Shown piece by piece: positions 8,451-17,437 of a stretch of 64,000 bases of DNA. The position numbers were made by a program, and so were the translations under genes. Location of the stretch: assembly GCF_029240215.1 (NCBI RefSeq), contig NZ_JARBTK010000001.1:682001-746000 (forward strand), read 5' to 3'. This stretch comes from Chryseobacterium sp. Lineage in GTDB: Bacteria > Bacteroidota > Bacteroidia > Flavobacteriales > Weeksellaceae. The notes under the pieces were generated by a model that saw only the letters and a list, made by a program, of their open reading frames with translations, did not search any database and was not told the origin of the DNA. Position 1 is the stretch's first letter; each line of letters begins with the position of its first letter.

Positions 8451-9278
8451 ATGGAGAAAGAACACAATCTTGTTCCGGGAGATAAGCTCTGGAAAAGATT
8501 CCTGTACCGCGTGATTTACCGCTCAGATACAAAACTGGGCAAATTGTTTGACGTTGCACTTCTCTCTCTTATTCTCGTGAGCACTTCTATCATTATGATG
8601 GAAAGTATCCCGAAGCTCGACAAAAAGTTTCATGTTTATTTTATTATTTGTGAATGGATCATTTCTGTAATTTTTACTGCAGAATATTGGATGAGAATAG
8701 CTGTTGTAAAAAATAAAAAGCACTATATTTTCAGCTTCTTTGGGATTATAGATTTTCTTTCACTGGTTCCTTTTTATCTGAGCTTCTTTTTTCCTGTTAC
8801 CAAATATTTTCTGATTTTCAGAATGCTGAGAATGCTGAGGATTTTCAGGATTTTTAATTTGCTGGATTTTATGAATGACGGCTTTGTGATAATGAGAGCC
8901 TTAAAAAACAGTTCAAGAAAAATTTATATTTTCCTTTTATTTTTAATTATATTTTCGGTTATCGTCGGCTCGCTAATGTTTATGGTGGAAGGCGGAAGAC
9001 CAGGTTTTGAGACGATTCCGCAATCGATTTATTGGGCTGTAGTAACAGTAACGACTGTAGGTTACGGAGATGTTTCTCCAATTACACCGATGGGAAAATT
9101 CTTTGCGGTGATACTCATGTTGGCTGGTTATTCTATCATTGCGGTTCCTACAGGAATTGTCACTGCCGAAATGAGAAACAAAAGACAGAACCTGGAATTG
9201 ATCTGTGAACGGTGCGGAAATGAAGATATTGATGATGATGCTAGGTATTGCAAACAATGTGGCAAGAAATTAGCATAG
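8451..9278 (+). CDS. Voltage-sensor potassium channel family protein with C-terminal zinc ribbon
   Basis: A protein of 275 residues starting at ATG 8451. An in-frame ATG at 8349 lies inside the opposite-strand Nif3-like gene and is less likely. Six hydrophobic segments are visible. The fourth carries an Arg every third residue (FRMLRMLRIFRIF), as in an S4 voltage sensor. The pore helix is followed by the potassium filter TVTTVGYGDVSP. After S6 (AVPTGIVTAEMRNKR) comes a cytoplasmic zinc ribbon CERCGNEDIDDDARYCKQCG with four cysteines. It probably forms a tetrameric K+ channel in the inner membrane. The zinc ribbon is an uncommon add-on that might regulate gating. Confidence 0.88.
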   Translation: MEKEHNLVPGDKLWKRFLYRVIYRSDTKLGKLFDVALLSLILVSTSIIMMESIPKLDKKFHVYFIICEWIISVIFTAEYWMRIAVVKNKKHYIFSFFGIIDFLSLVPFYLSFFFPVTKYFLIFRMLRMLRIFRIFNLLDFMNDGFVIMRALKNSSRKIYIFLLFLIIFSVIVGSLMFMVEGGRPGFETIPQSIYWAVVTVTTVGYGDVSPITPMGKFFAVILMLAGYSIIAVPTGIVTAEMRNKRQNLELICERCGNEDIDDDARYCKQCGKKLA

Positions 9279-9322
9279 TATCTCTTATCAAATAATATAT
9301 TAATCTAAATATCTAAAAAATC

Positions 9323-9484
9323 ATGGAACCACAAAAGAAAAACAAGCCCAACAGTTTAGTGATTATCTTATTCGCTTTAGTTATTTTAATGATCATTATC
9401 TATTTTATACTCGTTATGTTTTTCCCTACAGTATTTGACCTTATGAACACGGGAGACATAAAACCAGTACCGCCTTCAGAATAA
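9323..9484 (+). CDS. 53-residue single-span membrane protein
   Basis: A short gene with ATG at 9323 and TAA at 9482-9484. It encodes a basic N-terminus (MEPQKKNKPNS), one strongly hydrophobic helix of about 28 residues (LVIILFALVILMIIIYFILVMFF) and a short tail ending VPPSE. It follows the channel gene by 44 bases on the same strand and is followed by a good terminator, so it may be the last gene of that transcript. I do not recognise a family. Being an accessory subunit of the channel is possible but is only suggested by position. Confidence 0.6.
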   Translation: MEPQKKNKPNSLVIILFALVILMIIIYFILVMFFPTVFDLMNTGDIKPVPPSE

Positions 9485-9500
9485 AATCAATTTTACACAT

Positions 9501-9545
9501 AAAAAAAGGATGCAGTTAATTATTTACCTGCATCCTTTTTTACTT
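9501..9545. terminator. Bidirectional terminator
   Basis: The stem AAAAAGGATGCAG / CTGCATCCTTTTT lies between the small membrane protein and the convergent T9SS gene that ends at 9561. Confidence 0.75.
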
Positions 9546-9560
9546 TTTATCTGATTCGAT

Positions 9561-11525
9561 CTATTTTTTAATAATTTTTACGGATTGTTTAGAACCATCT
9601 TTCATTATCAAAGTTACAATATACATCCCGGATTTCAAATCATTTAAATGAATAACTGAATCCGGATGTTCCACAGTTTTCACAGTCCTTCCAACCATAT
9701 CTGTCACAGAAATAGATTTTATATTTTCAGCATCCGAAATATTGATCACCTCAGAAAATGGGTTTGGATAAACTTTCACTTTCGTCTTTACCTGCGAAAT
9801 TTCTGTAGCTGCGAGGAAATCTGACACCATATTAATTGTGAAAGTGTCTTCCAGTTCATTCTCAGTATCGTCATAATGGCCAACGTTTACATAGTATGTA
9901 GTTCCTAAAATAGTAGGTACAGAAAGTATTTCCGTTTCGCCATCACCGCCACTGTCTTCAGTATCTATACAAGTAAGTGAGGAACAACTTCCTGTAAACA
10001 CACCTACTTGCGGATCAAAAGAACTTCCTGTTGGCAATGATACGATAACATCAACATTCCCTCCATGTCCTACAAAACTGAACCATGTTCCGTCATTCAT
10101 TCCATCTGTACAGGTTGTTAAAAATCCTGAATTATTAGTAGCTCCTAAAGCATCATTCTGAGTATAAGAATATGGAAAAGAAGTTGCAGACAAAGCTCCG
10201 GAACACGCATCATTTGCAGGCGGTGGCGGAATCGTTCCTACACAGATATCAAAACTCTGATTGCTTCCTGCACCATCATAACTGTAAACCCTGACATAAT
10301 AAGTTGCTCCAACAGTCAATCCTGTAACCATAGAAGAAGCCGGATCGGAACATAAAATACTGTTCAAATTACCACAAGTTCCGCTAAAAACCTGAAAATA
10401 AAGATCATCATTATTTGTTGTACCTATGGATTCAATATTATTAAGAGAAATTTTATGTGAAGTTGATGTAGCGACAAATTTAAACCAGACATCATCATCA
10501 GGATCTCCATAACAAGGAGCGGCAGCTAGTCCTGAACTTGTTGCTCCTAAAGTATAGCCTTGTGTAGAAGCCGTACAGACTGCATTAGGATTAACAGTTA
10601 ATGTAATTGCATTGGCACATTCATCGTTTGCAGGCTGTCCCGGTGTTGTTCTAAACATCACTGATGAGCATCCCTGTGATTCTCCTGAAGCGTTTACTGC
10701 AACTACTTTTATATAATAAATGGTGTTCGACGCTAAAGTTACGGGAAGTAAAAGACTATTGGTAGTAACAGATTGTTGATTGACGACATTTGAACCACCA
10801 CTCGTTGTACCTACAGAAACTTTATAGCTTGTTGCTCCCGCAACTGTATTCCATTCGATAGTCGGTGACAACGGGATATAATTTGCATTATTGGAAGGAT
10901 AAGCAACATCCGGACAAGCAATAGTTGAACTTGCATTTAAACCATTAAAAGTAATCACAGATTTTTTGTTATCTAAAGATCCACCCGGAGGAAATGAAGG
11001 ATTTGGATTCGTATTATCATTCTGATAATACAGAATTGAACCCGGAGTGGAATCATACCCATAAAAAGCATCATCAAAACCATTCTCATCATAGCCTGCA
11101 GAATTTTCTTCGGCAGCAACTACCAAGTTATTCAAATTATTATAGGCGAAAGGCACTGGAAAAACAATTGTCACGACTCCGTTTACATTCGTAACCGTTC
11201 CTGAAAAAACCTGCGTGAGCTGAGAAACAGGAATCCAGTCTGAGCTGGATGTAAAAGTAGTTTTTGAAGTGGTTCCCAGATATATTACCCAACTTGAAGA
11301 ATTGGTAATACTCGATGACGGACTCAGATAAAACTTAAGACCTGTAATATTTCCTGCCGCATTCGCATTGATCTCGTTTTTTGTGAAGATTTGCTGAACA
11401 TACGAGTATTCATAATAAGTACTTATTGGTGCAACCCCGACTGTAGTACTTCCTGCACCCAAAGTAATTTGGGCATTTAAAGCCATATTTAATAAAAACA
11501 GGCATAAAAGTAAAATTTTTCTCAT
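9561..11525 (-). CDS. Secreted T9SS type A sorting domain protein, PPC-like repeats (paralogue 1)
   Basis: A protein of 654 residues starting at ATG 11525, which begins a signal peptide (MRKILLLCLFLLNMALNAQ). An ATG four codons earlier is possible. Order of modules: an N-terminal beta domain (about 20-200, ISTYYEYSYVQQIFTKNEI) shared with the paralogue at 14486; one fibronectin-III-like domain (about 205-300); two prepeptidase-C-like beta domains that start with PANDEC/PANDAC and contain DDDVWFKFVA and YYVRVYSYDG; and a C-terminal sorting tail with KVYPNPFSEVINI ending VKIIKK. It should be exported and anchored or released by T9SS. No catalytic domain is visible, so an adhesin or structural role is more likely than an enzyme. 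Confidence 0.85.
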   Translation of the reverse strand: MRKILLLCLFLLNMALNAQITLGAGSTTVGVAPISTYYEYSYVQQIFTKNEINANAAGNITGLKFYLSPSSSITNSSSWVIYLGTTSKTTFTSSSDWIPVSQLTQVFSGTVTNVNGVVTIVFPVPFAYNNLNNLVVAAEENSAGYDENGFDDAFYGYDSTPGSILYYQNDNTNPNPSFPPGGSLDNKKSVITFNGLNASSTIACPDVAYPSNNANYIPLSPTIEWNTVAGATSYKVSVGTTSGGSNVVNQQSVTTNSLLLPVTLASNTIYYIKVVAVNASGESQGCSSVMFRTTPGQPANDECANAITLTVNPNAVCTASTQGYTLGATSSGLAAAPCYGDPDDDVWFKFVATSTSHKISLNNIESIGTTNNDDLYFQVFSGTCGNLNSILCSDPASSMVTGLTVGATYYVRVYSYDGAGSNQSFDICVGTIPPPPANDACSGALSATSFPYSYTQNDALGATNNSGFLTTCTDGMNDGTWFSFVGHGGNVDVIVSLPTGSSFDPQVGVFTGSCSSLTCIDTEDSGGDGETEILSVPTILGTTYYVNVGHYDDTENELEDTFTINMVSDFLAATEISQVKTKVKVYPNPFSEVINISDAENIKSISVTDMVGRTVKTVEHPDSVIHLNDLKSGMYIVTLIMKDGSKQSVKIIKK

Positions 11526-11614
11526 AACCGAACACATTAACTATATGAATACGAATTTATAACATTTTAATGGTTTATGATTTGAATTTTTCAACAATAA
11601 TTAGTTACAAAAAC

Positions 11615-11644
11615 AATAATGACGATCAAAAGACCGTCATTATT
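11615..11644 (-). terminator. Terminator of the GEVED T9SS gene
   Basis: The stem AATAATGACG / CGTCATTATT has a T-rich run on the minus strand. It lies 24 bases beyond the stop codon at 11668. Confidence 0.65.
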
Positions 11645-11667
11645 AAATTAAATAAATATTTAAGTAT

Positions 11668-14292
11668 TTATTTTTTAATTACTTTGATTGTTTGCTTAGA
11701 GCCGTCAATCATGGTAAGTACCACTAAATACATTCCGGAATTTAATTCGCGTAATTGAAGATCAGAGCTCGGTTTCTCAAATGTTTTAACTACTCTACCT
11801 GCAATATCAACTACAGAAACTGATTTCACATCCTTCACATCTGAGATATTTAAAACATCTGAGAATGGATTAGGATATGCTTTTATGTTATTTTTAGTTA
11901 AAGTATTTTCTACTGTAGACAAAGAAGACTGGGTAACTGCGAAGTTATCAACAAAGAAATCATTATCCTCTGGATCATCTACTGTACCTTCCGTAGCGAA
12001 AATAGCAAATTTCATTTGGTTAGTTCCACCAGTTACAGTATATGTAAACTGAGTAGAAGTATTTGAGATAACTGTAGATGCATTCCATGTTTGAATAGCC
12101 GTCCAGGTTGATCCGTTGTCATTTGACATCAAAACTTGTATCACATCGTCAGATCCCAGAGTTGAAGCATTTGTTGTATCCCACGCCGTCATTCCATAAT
12201 CAAATTTCACGTCATAAGAAGCTCCTGATAAATTGAAAGTAGGTGATATTAACCAACCGGTTTTATTATCAGAATATAAATTGATTTTAGCTGCTCCTGT
12301 TGTACCGTTATTAAGGAATCCATCTTCAACCCAATGATCATTATTACCCGTTGATCCGCCACTTGCAGAACCTCCTGAAGCCTGCCCCCAACAAGATGTT
12401 GTAATACTTGTGAAGTCATTTGTATAATTTGGAGTAATCGCTGCACATGCTGTAGTGAAACTTCTTACAGAACAAGAATTTGACGTAACACCACCTGCCC
12501 CATAAGCATTAACGATGTAAAAATACTCAACATTATTAGATAAAGGAGCAGTAAACGTGTAAGAAGTAACATTCCCTAAATCAATATTATTAAGAACATC
12601 TGAACCTCCCGATGTAGTTCCTACCGTAATCCTGTAACCTGTAGCTCCAGTCATAGCTGTCCAATTGATCGTAGGGGTTACTGACATATTGGTAATTCCA
12701 TCTGCAGGCCCCGTAACAACCGGGCAGAAAGATTCAGTTGTGAAAGTAGCAGCGGAAGACCATGCACTTTTATCTGTCGCAGTACATACTGATCGTACCC
12801 ATACATAATATGTGGTGGATGAAATTAATGATGAAAGATCGACAGTGGCACTGCTCGCAGTTCCCGTAGAAACCGTTGTTGAAGTTGGAACCGTATTGGT
12901 TGTTGATAAATAATATTCGTATCCATTGGATGGCGCAGGGGTCGAAGCGGTCCATGATGCTGTCGCAGTAAATGCGGTAACCGCTGTCATACCCAAAGCA
13001 GTTGGCTCAACACAAGAAGGATTAACTTCTACAAGAATATCATCAACATACAAATTAAACATATTTGCATCCGAATAAACATTAAATCCAAAGTAATACA
13101 CACCACTTGACGAAGGAGTAAATGTATAAAAATCTGTAACTGGGCTCAAAACGTCAATAATATTGGTATAATCATGCAAAACGTTAGTCTGTGATGCAGG
13201 AGTTGCTGCACTGCCGTAAGTAACTTTCATTTTTTCAGAATAACTAGCGCTGTTATTCCCATAGTTATACTTTATTCTATAAGTTGTACCAGCAACCAAA
13301 TTAATTCCCTGAGTAAAGAACCACGAATTAGCTGCTTCCTGATAATTATAGTTATACGCTAATGTATTATTTGTGAAACCATTTCCAGGATCAAAACTTA
13401 CAGTCCAGTTATTACCGTTTCCTGCATTTGTTACAGCCGTACAAATAGGCATTGCCGGAGGTGTTGTATTTTCAAAGTCTAAAGAATAAGGAACGTTTGC
13501 AGCAACACAAGCGGTAACAAAACAGCTACTGATCCATACACTTGCATCAGTCGCTGTACATTTTGATCGTACCCAAACACAGTAATTACTTCCCGGAGTT
13601 AATGAAGTTATTGTAGCACTCGGTACAGAGGAAGTCATATTTGGAACTGTTGTCGCATTTGGTATAACCCCTGCATTGCTATAGAAGATATCATAGCCTG
13701 ATCCCGGTAGCGTAGAAGGCGCTGTCCATGAAAGATCGATACTGGTTGCGGTTATATTTGAGGTAGTCAAATTTGATGGCGCAATACAAGTAGGCGGCGC
13801 AGTCACAATAAGTTTATAATCATGCGCTTCTCCATAACCACTAGTATCACAAGGTATTGGATCAATATTCCAACGGTCTGCAACTCTGAGTCTGTACGTT
13901 CCTGCCGTAACAGCAGCAGGTAAAGTAATTGTACCATTTGTAGTCATCGTACTGCCACTTGATCCTGAACCAATCAGTTCTGTCGATTCATCAAAAGTAC
14001 CGTCATTATTAAAGTCTGCCCAAATTTTCACAAACTGACCTTCGTAGTTATGTGTTGCAGAAAAAGAATATGTAACGGTAGGCGCTAACGTAATGGTTTG
14101 CGTTGCGTAATAATCACCATAGGTTCCTGATGAGCACCCAGTACCAAGATGACTGAATCCTGAAGTAGAGATTGTAAAATCATCTATTTGATCCCCACCA
14201 CTACATCCACTTTGATAATCCGGAGTACAATAGGTTTGAGCACTTATTCCAATCGCAGAAAGGAGAAGCACAAAAAAGTAAGCTTTTTTCAT
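11668..14292 (-). CDS. Secreted T9SS protein with GEVED and fibronectin-III domains (paralogue 2)
   Basis: A protein of 874 residues. The signal peptide ends near ISAQ. Modules seen: a GEVED-type domain (about 20-165; VKIWADFNNDGTFDESTELIG, then GYGEAHDY as the family signature variant); fibronectin-III-like domains (about 170-260, 430-520, 525-615) with YYVWVRSVCTATDKSAWSS-type strands; two jelly-roll/MAM-like segments (about 265-425 and 615-790; GWLISPTFNLSG); and a sorting tail (KAYPNPFSDVLNISDV...IKVIKK). This architecture is common among surface adhesins of Flavobacteriia. No enzyme motif is visible. Its tail is very similar to those of the two following genes. Confidence 0.88.
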   Translation of the reverse strand: MKKAYFFVLLLSAIGISAQTYCTPDYQSGCSGGDQIDDFTISTSGFSHLGTGCSSGTYGDYYATQTITLAPTVTYSFSATHNYEGQFVKIWADFNNDGTFDESTELIGSGSSGSTMTTNGTITLPAAVTAGTYRLRVADRWNIDPIPCDTSGYGEAHDYKLIVTAPPTCIAPSNLTTSNITATSIDLSWTAPSTLPGSGYDIFYSNAGVIPNATTVPNMTSSVPSATITSLTPGSNYCVWVRSKCTATDASVWISSCFVTACVAANVPYSLDFENTTPPAMPICTAVTNAGNGNNWTVSFDPGNGFTNNTLAYNYNYQEAANSWFFTQGINLVAGTTYRIKYNYGNNSASYSEKMKVTYGSAATPASQTNVLHDYTNIIDVLSPVTDFYTFTPSSSGVYYFGFNVYSDANMFNLYVDDILVEVNPSCVEPTALGMTAVTAFTATASWTASTPAPSNGYEYYLSTTNTVPTSTTVSTGTASSATVDLSSLISSTTYYVWVRSVCTATDKSAWSSAATFTTESFCPVVTGPADGITNMSVTPTINWTAMTGATGYRITVGTTSGGSDVLNNIDLGNVTSYTFTAPLSNNVEYFYIVNAYGAGGVTSNSCSVRSFTTACAAITPNYTNDFTSITTSCWGQASGGSASGGSTGNNDHWVEDGFLNNGTTGAAKINLYSDNKTGWLISPTFNLSGASYDVKFDYGMTAWDTTNASTLGSDDVIQVLMSNDNGSTWTAIQTWNASTVISNTSTQFTYTVTGGTNQMKFAIFATEGTVDDPEDNDFFVDNFAVTQSSLSTVENTLTKNNIKAYPNPFSDVLNISDVKDVKSVSVVDIAGRVVKTFEKPSSDLQLRELNSGMYLVVLTMIDGSKQTIKVIKK

Positions 14293-14439
14293 TAACAGTT
14301 ATTTTTTTAAATTGATAATTAAAATTAGATAAAGTTTTCGAGTTACCAAAACAATAACATTTTTATCATATAAACAATAACGATATAAATAAAATTAAAA
14401 AAAAGCAGCATTTTTAATTTATTAATTGTACAAAAGAAA

Positions 14440-14463
14440 AGAGGCAGCCATATGGCCACCTCT
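14440..14463 (-). terminator. Terminator-like hairpin after the T9SS gene at 14486
   Basis: The stem AGAGG-ca-GCC / GGC-ca-CCTCT has mirrored mismatches and is followed on the minus strand by an A/T-rich run. Confidence 0.6.
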
Positions 14464-14485
14464 CTTAAAAAAAATTTAGGAAATT

Positions 14486-17134
14486 TTATTTCTTAATTGC
14501 TTTAATAGTTTGCTTAGAACCATCATTCATATTAAGTATAACTACATACATTCCAGATTTCAATTCTCCTAACTGAAGAGAAGAACCTGGTTTTTCTATA
14601 GTTTTTACTAATCTTCCAGCAATATCAACCACTGAAACAGATTTCAAGTTTTTCACATCTGAGATGTTTAATACATCAGCAAATGGATTTGGATAAGCTG
14701 TAAGATTATTCTTAATCTGACCAGCTTCTGAAGTTGACAAACTTGCATCATAAGCTGAGATTTGGAAAGTACCATTATTTGCAGAACTATAATTCCAAAC
14801 ACCTATTAATAGAGTTTGACCTGGAGTAATTCCATTTGCAGCTGTTAAGTTTAAAAGTGAGAAGTTTCCGTCAGTAGAACTATCATCATCACAACCTACA
14901 GAAGTTAAAGTGCCACAAGAACCCGTATAAACACCTAAAACTGTATCTGTAACAGAAGATCCTACTACTGATTTAGTTTCTATAGTAATATTTCCACTTG
15001 CAGGTACAACTACTGAATACCAAGTATCAGCAAACCTTGTTGTTTGACAAGCTGTTGTAGCTGTAGTATCACTTGTAAGTGTAGCACCTATAGTAGTTCC
15101 GGTTACAGGATTTTGAGCAAATGCAGCACCTGGAGTTATTGATGTAGGAGCTGTACAATTGTCATTTGCTGGTGGTAATGCTAAAGTTGTAAATGTTACT
15201 ATAGTCGTCCAAGGAGATTGACTTGAACCACAATTTGATCTTACCCAAACATAATAAGTTGTTGCTGGAGTAAGTGGAGACAGAGGTGTCGTCGTTGCCG
15301 TAACACTTAATGTTGGTGTTGTTGTAGCCGTTGGAGCTGTATTAGTAGTGCTGTAATAAATATTATATCCACTTGCTGGTGCAGTCGCTGGTGCAGTCCA
15401 AGCTAAAGTAGCACTATTACTAGTAATAGCTGACGCAACAACCGCCGTTGGCTCTAAACAAGTCGGAATCGGCTCAATACTAATATCATCAAAACGAACA
15501 GATCTATAAGTACCACCTCCTGCATGTCTTAGAGCTAAATACTGATTTGTTCCTGCAGGAATATTTACAGTATATTGAGTAAGTGTTGTTGTTAAATTTA
15601 TTGGGCTACCAATGGCAACAAACGTACTTGCATCAGTAGGATCTGATAAAGTTCCAACTTCCATAGTATATGAACTTCCGCCAGCATTTGCAGAGAAACG
15701 AACTCTATTGTTTCCGTTTGTCAAATTTGTAGTCTGTGGAGACACTAACATTCCGCCTCCTGTACTTGCAGCATCACTATATATATAATAGCCATTAGGT
15801 GCAGATGTGAAAGCAGTCGTACTCACATATCCATATCCAGCCCATCCAGATGGCTCAAGATATCTCCAACAAGTAGGCGCATTGGTATTTGTAGAAGATC
15901 CTACAGCAGTAGTATCAAAGTTTTCTGCATATGGAGCTGTAATCGCCGTACAAATTGTAGTAAAGTTTCGTTCTGTACAACTTGTAGAAGAAGTTGTAGC
16001 ATTATAAGAAGTTACAGTATAATAATACTTAGTAGATGAATTCAGTGGTGTTGCAAAAGAATATGTCAGTACATTTCCAACATCCTGATTATTTACAATA
16101 TCTGTACCTCCAGTTGTTGTTCCAACTTTAATTTTATAACCAGTAGCTCCATTTATAGCAGCCCATGTGATCGAAGGAGACAATGGGACGTCTGTTGCAT
16201 TTGCTATAGGAGCAGAAACAGTAGGACATGGTATATTTACAGTAGTGAATGATCTTTCCACGCAATTTACTGACGGAATAGTTCCATTGTAAGCCGTTAC
16301 TGTATAAAAATATTGCTTATTATATTCAAGCGATGTCGAAAAAACAAAGCTAGTCACATTACCCAGATCCTGACTATTTATTATATCAGTTCCTCCGGCT
16401 GTTGTACCAACTGAAAGTCTATAACCTGTTGCATTACCTATTGTTCCCCAAGTTATTGTTGGGGTAACAGAAACACCTGTTGCTGCGGCAGATGGCGAAG
16501 TAACCGAAGGGCAGCTAGGAATAGGACTAGGAGTAAGACCAAGCAAGGTAACAACAGACTGTGTTGCAGATCTTGTACCAGTTTGTGTAATTGATACAGG
16601 ATTAGGGTTTGTAGAATCGCTTCTATAATACAAAGTCTTATTAGATCCATTTGAATATGTGTAAAAATGTTCTCCACCGTCATCTCCAGATTTATTTTCA
16701 TCTACAGCAATTACCAAATTATTTACGTTATCATAAGCAAATGGTGTTGAAAAAGTAATCTCCACAACTCCCGCATTATTGGTTGCTACTCCACTAAAAA
16801 CCTGTGTAAGTGAAGTTGTAGGAATCCAGTCGGTTGCAGAAGAGAAATTTGTTTTGTTTGTTAATCCTACGTAAACTACAACTTCATTTGAGTTAGTAAT
16901 TACTTGTGATGCTCCCAAATAAAACTTGAGCCCCGTTATACTTCCTGCAGCATCTGCGTTTATATCGGTCTTTGTCAAGATCTGCTGAGTATAGCTATAG
17001 CCATAATATGTACTCCAAGGTACAGTAGCAACTGACGTGGATACTCCACCACTTGTAGTACCAGATCCCAAAGTGACCTGAGCAGAGATTAATGTACCTA
17101 TAAATAAAAGGTACGTTAGTAAAAGTTTCTTCAT
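14486..17134 (-). CDS. Secreted T9SS type A protein, FN3-rich (paralogue 3)
   Basis: A protein of 882 residues with a signal peptide (MKKLLLTYLLFIGTLISAQ). The N-terminal domain (about 20-205, STYYGYSYTQQILTKTDINADAAGSITGLKFYL) is close to that of the protein ending at 9561. Two tandem fibronectin-III-like domains follow (about 208-395, each with TITWGTIGNATGYRLSVGTT-type strands). Next come a jelly-roll-like segment (about 400-560, FDTTAVGSSTNTNAPTCWRY), another FN3 domain (about 565-655), a prepeptidase-C-like domain (about 660-795, PPANDNCTAPTSI) and a sorting tail (TAYPNPFADVLNISDV). It shares leader and 5' non-coding sequence with the next gene, so they are recent duplicates at their ends. 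A surface or matrix role is inferred. Confidence 0.88.
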   Translation of the reverse strand: MKKLLLTYLLFIGTLISAQVTLGSGTTSGGVSTSVATVPWSTYYGYSYTQQILTKTDINADAAGSITGLKFYLGASQVITNSNEVVVYVGLTNKTNFSSATDWIPTTSLTQVFSGVATNNAGVVEITFSTPFAYDNVNNLVIAVDENKSGDDGGEHFYTYSNGSNKTLYYRSDSTNPNPVSITQTGTRSATQSVVTLLGLTPSPIPSCPSVTSPSAAATGVSVTPTITWGTIGNATGYRLSVGTTAGGTDIINSQDLGNVTSFVFSTSLEYNKQYFYTVTAYNGTIPSVNCVERSFTTVNIPCPTVSAPIANATDVPLSPSITWAAINGATGYKIKVGTTTGGTDIVNNQDVGNVLTYSFATPLNSSTKYYYTVTSYNATTSSTSCTERNFTTICTAITAPYAENFDTTAVGSSTNTNAPTCWRYLEPSGWAGYGYVSTTAFTSAPNGYYIYSDAASTGGGMLVSPQTTNLTNGNNRVRFSANAGGSSYTMEVGTLSDPTDASTFVAIGSPINLTTTLTQYTVNIPAGTNQYLALRHAGGGTYRSVRFDDISIEPIPTCLEPTAVVASAITSNSATLAWTAPATAPASGYNIYYSTTNTAPTATTTPTLSVTATTTPLSPLTPATTYYVWVRSNCGSSQSPWTTIVTFTTLALPPANDNCTAPTSITPGAAFAQNPVTGTTIGATLTSDTTATTACQTTRFADTWYSVVVPASGNITIETKSVVGSSVTDTVLGVYTGSCGTLTSVGCDDDSSTDGNFSLLNLTAANGITPGQTLLIGVWNYSSANNGTFQISAYDASLSTSEAGQIKNNLTAYPNPFADVLNISDVKNLKSVSVVDIAGRLVKTIEKPGSSLQLGELKSGMYVVILNMNDGSKQTIKAIKK

Positions 17135-17437
17135 ACTTAGTTAAATTAAAATTAGGGGGCGAAATTACTAAATATTTGCAATATACATTGAAAATTATCT
17201 TAAATTTTTATATAAATTTCAATAAATAACAAAATCTACTAAAGATTTTCAAACAAACATTTGATTTTTTTAACTAATTTTCCAAAAAACAATTAATATG
17301 TTTTCATCAAGAATTACTTAAAACATATTAAATACCAGAATAATAACTTCTTTAAGATTTGCCCAAATTCATAATAATTCAAAAAAAAAACAGCGGCTAT
17401 TTATAGCCGCTATTGATTAATATTAAAAAATACAATA
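17135..17437. other. 303-base intergenic region upstream of a T9SS gene
   Basis: This is AT-rich DNA. The 30 bases next to the gene start (17135-17165) are almost the same as those before the next paralogue (20327-20357), including acttagttaaattaaaatta. That shared leader suggests common regulation or duplication. The only other feature seen is the hairpin at 17392-17411. Confidence 0.6.
17392..17411 (-). terminator. Terminator of the T9SS gene at 17438
   Basis: The perfect stem AGCGGCTAT / ATAGCCGCT has a 2-base loop. On the minus strand it is followed by a long T run. Confidence 0.85.
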
